8,518 bases of DNA, taken from positions 1 to 8,518 of the forward strand of contig CALBZG010000165.1 in NCBI GenBank assembly GCA_937889655.1. Direction: 5' to 3'. Below, one piece after another: positions 7,320 to 8,518 of this stretch (position 1 is the stretch's first letter; each line of letters opens with the position of its first letter). The notes under the pieces are model-generated. The model searched no databases, was not told where the DNA came from, and worked only from the letters and a program-made list of their open reading frames with translations. A program made the translations under genes and the position numbers. The DNA comes from an uncultured Clostridia bacterium (GTDB lineage Bacteria; Bacillota; Clostridia; Peptostreptococcales; Anaerovoracaceae).

Positions 7320-7361
7320 ATGCGCCATATTTGTGAGGGTTGCTACAGAACAAAAGGGTAA
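7320..7361 (+). CDS. Possible 13-residue leader peptide with CxxC
   Basis: ATG at 7320 to TAA at 7359-7361 encodes MRHICEGCYRTKG. It is preceded by AAGGAGGG at 7300-7307, with a rather long spacer of 12 bases. The ribosome site is stronger than that of the methyltransferase downstream, and no other start codon explains it. It could be a translated leader or attenuator peptide, or a coincidence; it has no RiPP-precursor-like core other than the two cysteines. Confidence 0.25.
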   Translation: MRHICEGCYRTKG

Positions 7362-7398
7362 GTAATAAATAAAGGATTGAACTGAGGGTATCAAATCG

Positions 7399-8034
7399 AT
7401 GATCAACGAGAAGCATTTACAGGAAAAAATCAAGGACAGATATGAGGCTGAAAGTTCACAGAGCTGCTCTTTAGGCTGCGGGAATGCCATGGGAGCACTG
7501 AACATCAAGGCAGGAGAGCATGTGCTGGATCTGGGGTGCGGTAGAGGGGAAGAAACCATAGAGGCTGCAAGACTGACGGGACCGAGAGGGAAAGCCACTG
7601 GCCTGGACCTTACGGAAGGGATGATCGCAAAAGCCAGGGAGCATGCCGCTATGGAAAACGCCGCCAATACAGCATTCGTGCAAGGGGACATCGAGGCGCT
7701 GCCGTTCGAAGCCTGCGTCTTTGACGGGGTGATGAGCAACTGTGTCATCAATCATGCAAGAGATAAAAAAAGAGCCTTCAGTGAAATCCACAGAGTCCTG
7801 AGACCGAGGGGCAGATTCGTGGTCTCGGACGCGGTTTCGAAAATCCCGCTTCCACAGGAAGTAAAAAATGACCCGGAGGCCTGGGCACAGTGCTTCGGCG
7901 GTGCGGTCACAGAGGAAGAATACCTCGGGGCCATAGGATCTGCCGGCTTCAGGGAGATCGAAGTACTGAACCGGCGGGAATACTTGAAGAACGGTTATGA
8001 TTTCATCAGCTTGACGATCAAAGCTGTGAAATAA
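7399..8034 (+). CDS. ArsM-like SAM-dependent methyltransferase (short form)
   Basis: A 211-residue class I methyltransferase. ATG at 7399 is the first in-frame start after an upstream TGA, with GAGGG at 7384-7388. The SAM site is clear: VLDLGCGRGEE at 42-52 (motif I), the acidic GLDLT at 68-72, and GDIEALPF at 96-103. The closest recognisable relatives are arsenite methyltransferases: SLGCGNA at 24-30, SNCVIN at 113-118, the RVLRPRGRFVVSD block at 132-144, and AQCFGGAV at 163-170 followed by EEYLGAIGSAGF. Cys27, Cys115 and Cys165 sit where ArsM proteins place cysteines used for trivalent arsenic, and Cys23 is nearby. It is shorter than typical ArsM: the C-terminal domain and part of the N-terminus are missing. 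It lies 28 bases before a Cys-rich peptide gene, so its target may be that peptide, or a metalloid bound by it, rather than free arsenite. That substrate choice is inference; the methyltransferase fold is secure. Confidence 0.85.
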   Translation: MINEKHLQEKIKDRYEAESSQSCSLGCGNAMGALNIKAGEHVLDLGCGRGEETIEAARLTGPRGKATGLDLTEGMIAKAREHAAMENAANTAFVQGDIEALPFEACVFDGVMSNCVINHARDKKRAFSEIHRVLRPRGRFVVSDAVSKIPLPQEVKNDPEAWAQCFGGAVTEEEYLGAIGSAGFREIEVLNRREYLKNGYDFISLTIKAVK

Positions 8035-8047
8035 AGACGCTTCACTT

Positions 8048-8055
8048 AAGGAGGT
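8048..8055 (+). promoter_or_regulatory. Very strong Shine-Dalgarno sequence of the Cys-peptide gene
   Basis: AAGGAGGT, fully complementary to the 16S anti-Shine-Dalgarno core, lies seven bases before the ATG at 8063. It is stronger than the sites of both flanking genes, as expected for a substrate peptide made in excess over its enzymes, and it is good evidence that the short frame is real. Confidence 0.75.
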
Positions 8056-8062
8056 AAATTAA

Positions 8063-8170
8063 ATGAAGAAAGTCACAACAAAGACAGAAAAAGCTGCTTG
8101 CTGCTCCAATTTCACTACAGCTCAGTGCTGTTCAAAGGCAGCGAAAATAGTAGCCGGTTGTCATAACTAA
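8063..8170 (+). CDS. Cys-rich 35-residue peptide, putative RiPP precursor
   Basis: ATG at 8063 to TAA at 8168-8170. The first 12 residues (MKKVTTKTEKAA) are Lys/Thr-rich and cysteine-free, like a short leader. The rest is a compact core with CCSN at 13-16, QCCS at 21-24 and GCHN at 32-35: five cysteines in a CC-x7-CC-x9-C pattern, set among Ala, Ser, Thr and Lys. There is no signal peptide and no GG cleavage motif. It stands between an ArsM-like methyltransferase and what looks like the start of a radical SAM maturase, which is the usual arrangement for radical-SAM-modified peptides such as sactipeptides and ranthipeptides, where Cys thiols become thioether cross-links. I do not recognise the sequence as a named family. 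Alternatives are a metallothionein-like metal or metalloid chelator, or a small redox peptide. Confidence 0.75.
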   Translation: MKKVTTKTEKAACCSNFTTAQCCSKAAKIVAGCHN

Positions 8171-8177
8171 TGTCTTG

Positions 8178-8199
8178 GGGGCAGCCTTCGGGCTGCCTC
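8178..8199 (+). terminator. UUCG-capped hairpin between peptide gene and radical SAM gene (attenuator or RNA stabiliser)
   Basis: GGGGCAGCC (8178-8186) pairs with GGCTGCCTC (8191-8199) around a C(TTCG)G loop: nine pairs, one of them G-U, capped by an exceptionally stable tetraloop. It begins eight bases after the peptide stop. No T-run follows (TCAAAACTC instead), so it is unlikely to be a full terminator. Between a RiPP precursor and its enzyme such hairpins commonly protect the precursor mRNA end or reduce read-through, keeping peptide in excess. Confidence 0.65.
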
Positions 8200-8223
8200 A
8201 AAACTCAAAAATCGGAGGGCAAA

Positions 8224-8518
8224 ATGATTTTTGCTAAAAACAATATAATTGTAAAAATGGATCGTACCGAGCCGGCTGAATATGCCATCCTGAATCCGAT
8301 TGCGGGCAGCTTTGATCTGATGAGCGAAGCGGAGTACAAACAGTATCGCGATGGGGAGAGCGGGTTGGAGCTGGACAGCGAAATGGCGGAATATCTTATT
8401 GAAAGAGGATATGTCTTCCGGGATCAGCAAAGCTATGAACAGTCCATCTCGGATGCTTTTTCTGAATTCCAGCAGGAAGTGGAGGACGGGCAGATCCAGC
8501 TGATGCTGATACCGGGCT
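8224..8518 (+). CDS. Probable radical SAM peptide maturase, N-terminal part (runs off the window)
   Basis: ATG at 8224 behind GGAGGG at 8214-8219 opens a frame that continues beyond the window end; 98 complete codons are visible. The N-terminus has the pattern common at the front of SPASM-type maturases: a short beta segment, AILNPIAGSFDLMSEAEY at 21-38 (the usual form is close to NPLSGALDLL), an acidic helix, then AEYLIERGYVF at 55-65, a helical stretch, and a strand IQLMLIPG at 91-98. In this family the strand leads into the Cys-rich [4Fe-4S] motif CxxxCxxC, which would lie just outside the window, so the defining motif is not seen. The first part may act as a peptide-recognition element. 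Its place directly after the Cys peptide supports a role in modifying it, probably by Cys-based cross-linking. A different partner protein cannot be excluded until the rest is read. Confidence 0.72.
   Translation, partial: MIFAKNNIIVKMDRTEPAEYAILNPIAGSFDLMSEAEYKQYRDGESGLELDSEMAEYLIERGYVFRDQQSYEQSISDAFSEFQQEVEDGQIQLMLIPG

Larger units (their letters stand above)
7101..7398 (+). other. Leader region upstream of the methyltransferase-peptide-radical SAM unit
   Basis: About 300 bases between the terminator and the methyltransferase start. No convincing full-length gene was seen on either strand. A frame from TTG at 7143 to 7361 gives 72 residues with no domain-like pattern and no ribosome site at its start, so I do not call it. 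No tRNA, T-box or other riboswitch fold was recognised. No -35/-10 pair with good spacing was found, although the unit's promoter should lie here, downstream of the terminator at 7061-7095. The notable contents are the palindrome at 7271-7285 and a possible very short frame at 7320-7361, listed separately. Confidence 0.5.

Noticed and set aside
8167..8430. Antisense frame of 87 codons near the end of the window
   Set aside because: It overlaps the hairpin and the well-supported start of the radical SAM-like gene; no ribosome site or domain pattern on that strand.
1..8518. CRISPR arrays, tRNA/rRNA genes, insertion sequences or phage genes
   Set aside because: No regularly spaced repeats, cloverleaf, transposase motif, terminal inverted repeat or phage protein pattern was seen.

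Overview
The window looks like chromosomal DNA of an anaerobic Firmicute, probably of the Clostridia. The support is a protein with three SLH domains (cell-wall-anchored S-layer type), a lipoprotein binding protein with a Gram-positive style lipobox, strong AAGGAGG-type ribosome binding sites, and a Cys-rich peptide followed by the start of a radical-SAM-maturase-like gene. This assignment is inference; no rRNA or tRNA gene is present to settle it. All genes are on the + strand and fall into two transcription units separated by a strong terminator.

Unit 1 (1..6936) is a tightly packed seven-gene block with gaps of 23, 2, 1 and 16 bases and two stop/start overlaps. It runs: (i) the C-terminal part of an exported protein with two SbsA-type Ig-like (Big_5) domains; (ii) an exported protein with Ig-like domains and three C-terminal SLH domains; (iii) a protein with one Big_5 domain and a C-terminal membrane anchor; (iv) a FecCD/BtuC-type permease; (v) its ATPase; (vi) its lipoprotein binding protein; (vii) a 247-residue protein resembling the N-terminal ATP-dependent part of archaeal TiaS, the tRNA(Ile2) agmatidine synthetase. 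The layout suggests an uptake route from the S-layer across the membrane for a metal chelate, corrinoid or haem-like ligand, with a TiaS-like enzyme of unknown role at the end. The substrate cannot be read from the sequence.

The stretch 6937..7398 has no convincing full-length gene. It holds AT-rich direct repeats, the terminator at 7061..7095, a 15-base palindrome at 7271..7285 that looks like an operator, and a possible 13-codon reading frame with a CxxC motif behind a good Shine-Dalgarno sequence.

Unit 2 (7399 to the window end) is the most novel part. A short ArsM-like SAM methyltransferase that keeps several ArsM-type cysteines is followed by a 35-codon gene for a peptide with a CC/CC/C pattern and a near-perfect Shine-Dalgarno sequence. 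Then come a UUCG-capped hairpin and the first 98 codons of a protein that looks like the N-terminus of a radical SAM peptide maturase. The simplest reading is an unclassified RiPP (ribosomally made, post-translationally modified peptide) locus combining radical-SAM and methyltransferase chemistry. A metal- or metalloid-binding Cys peptide system is the main alternative.
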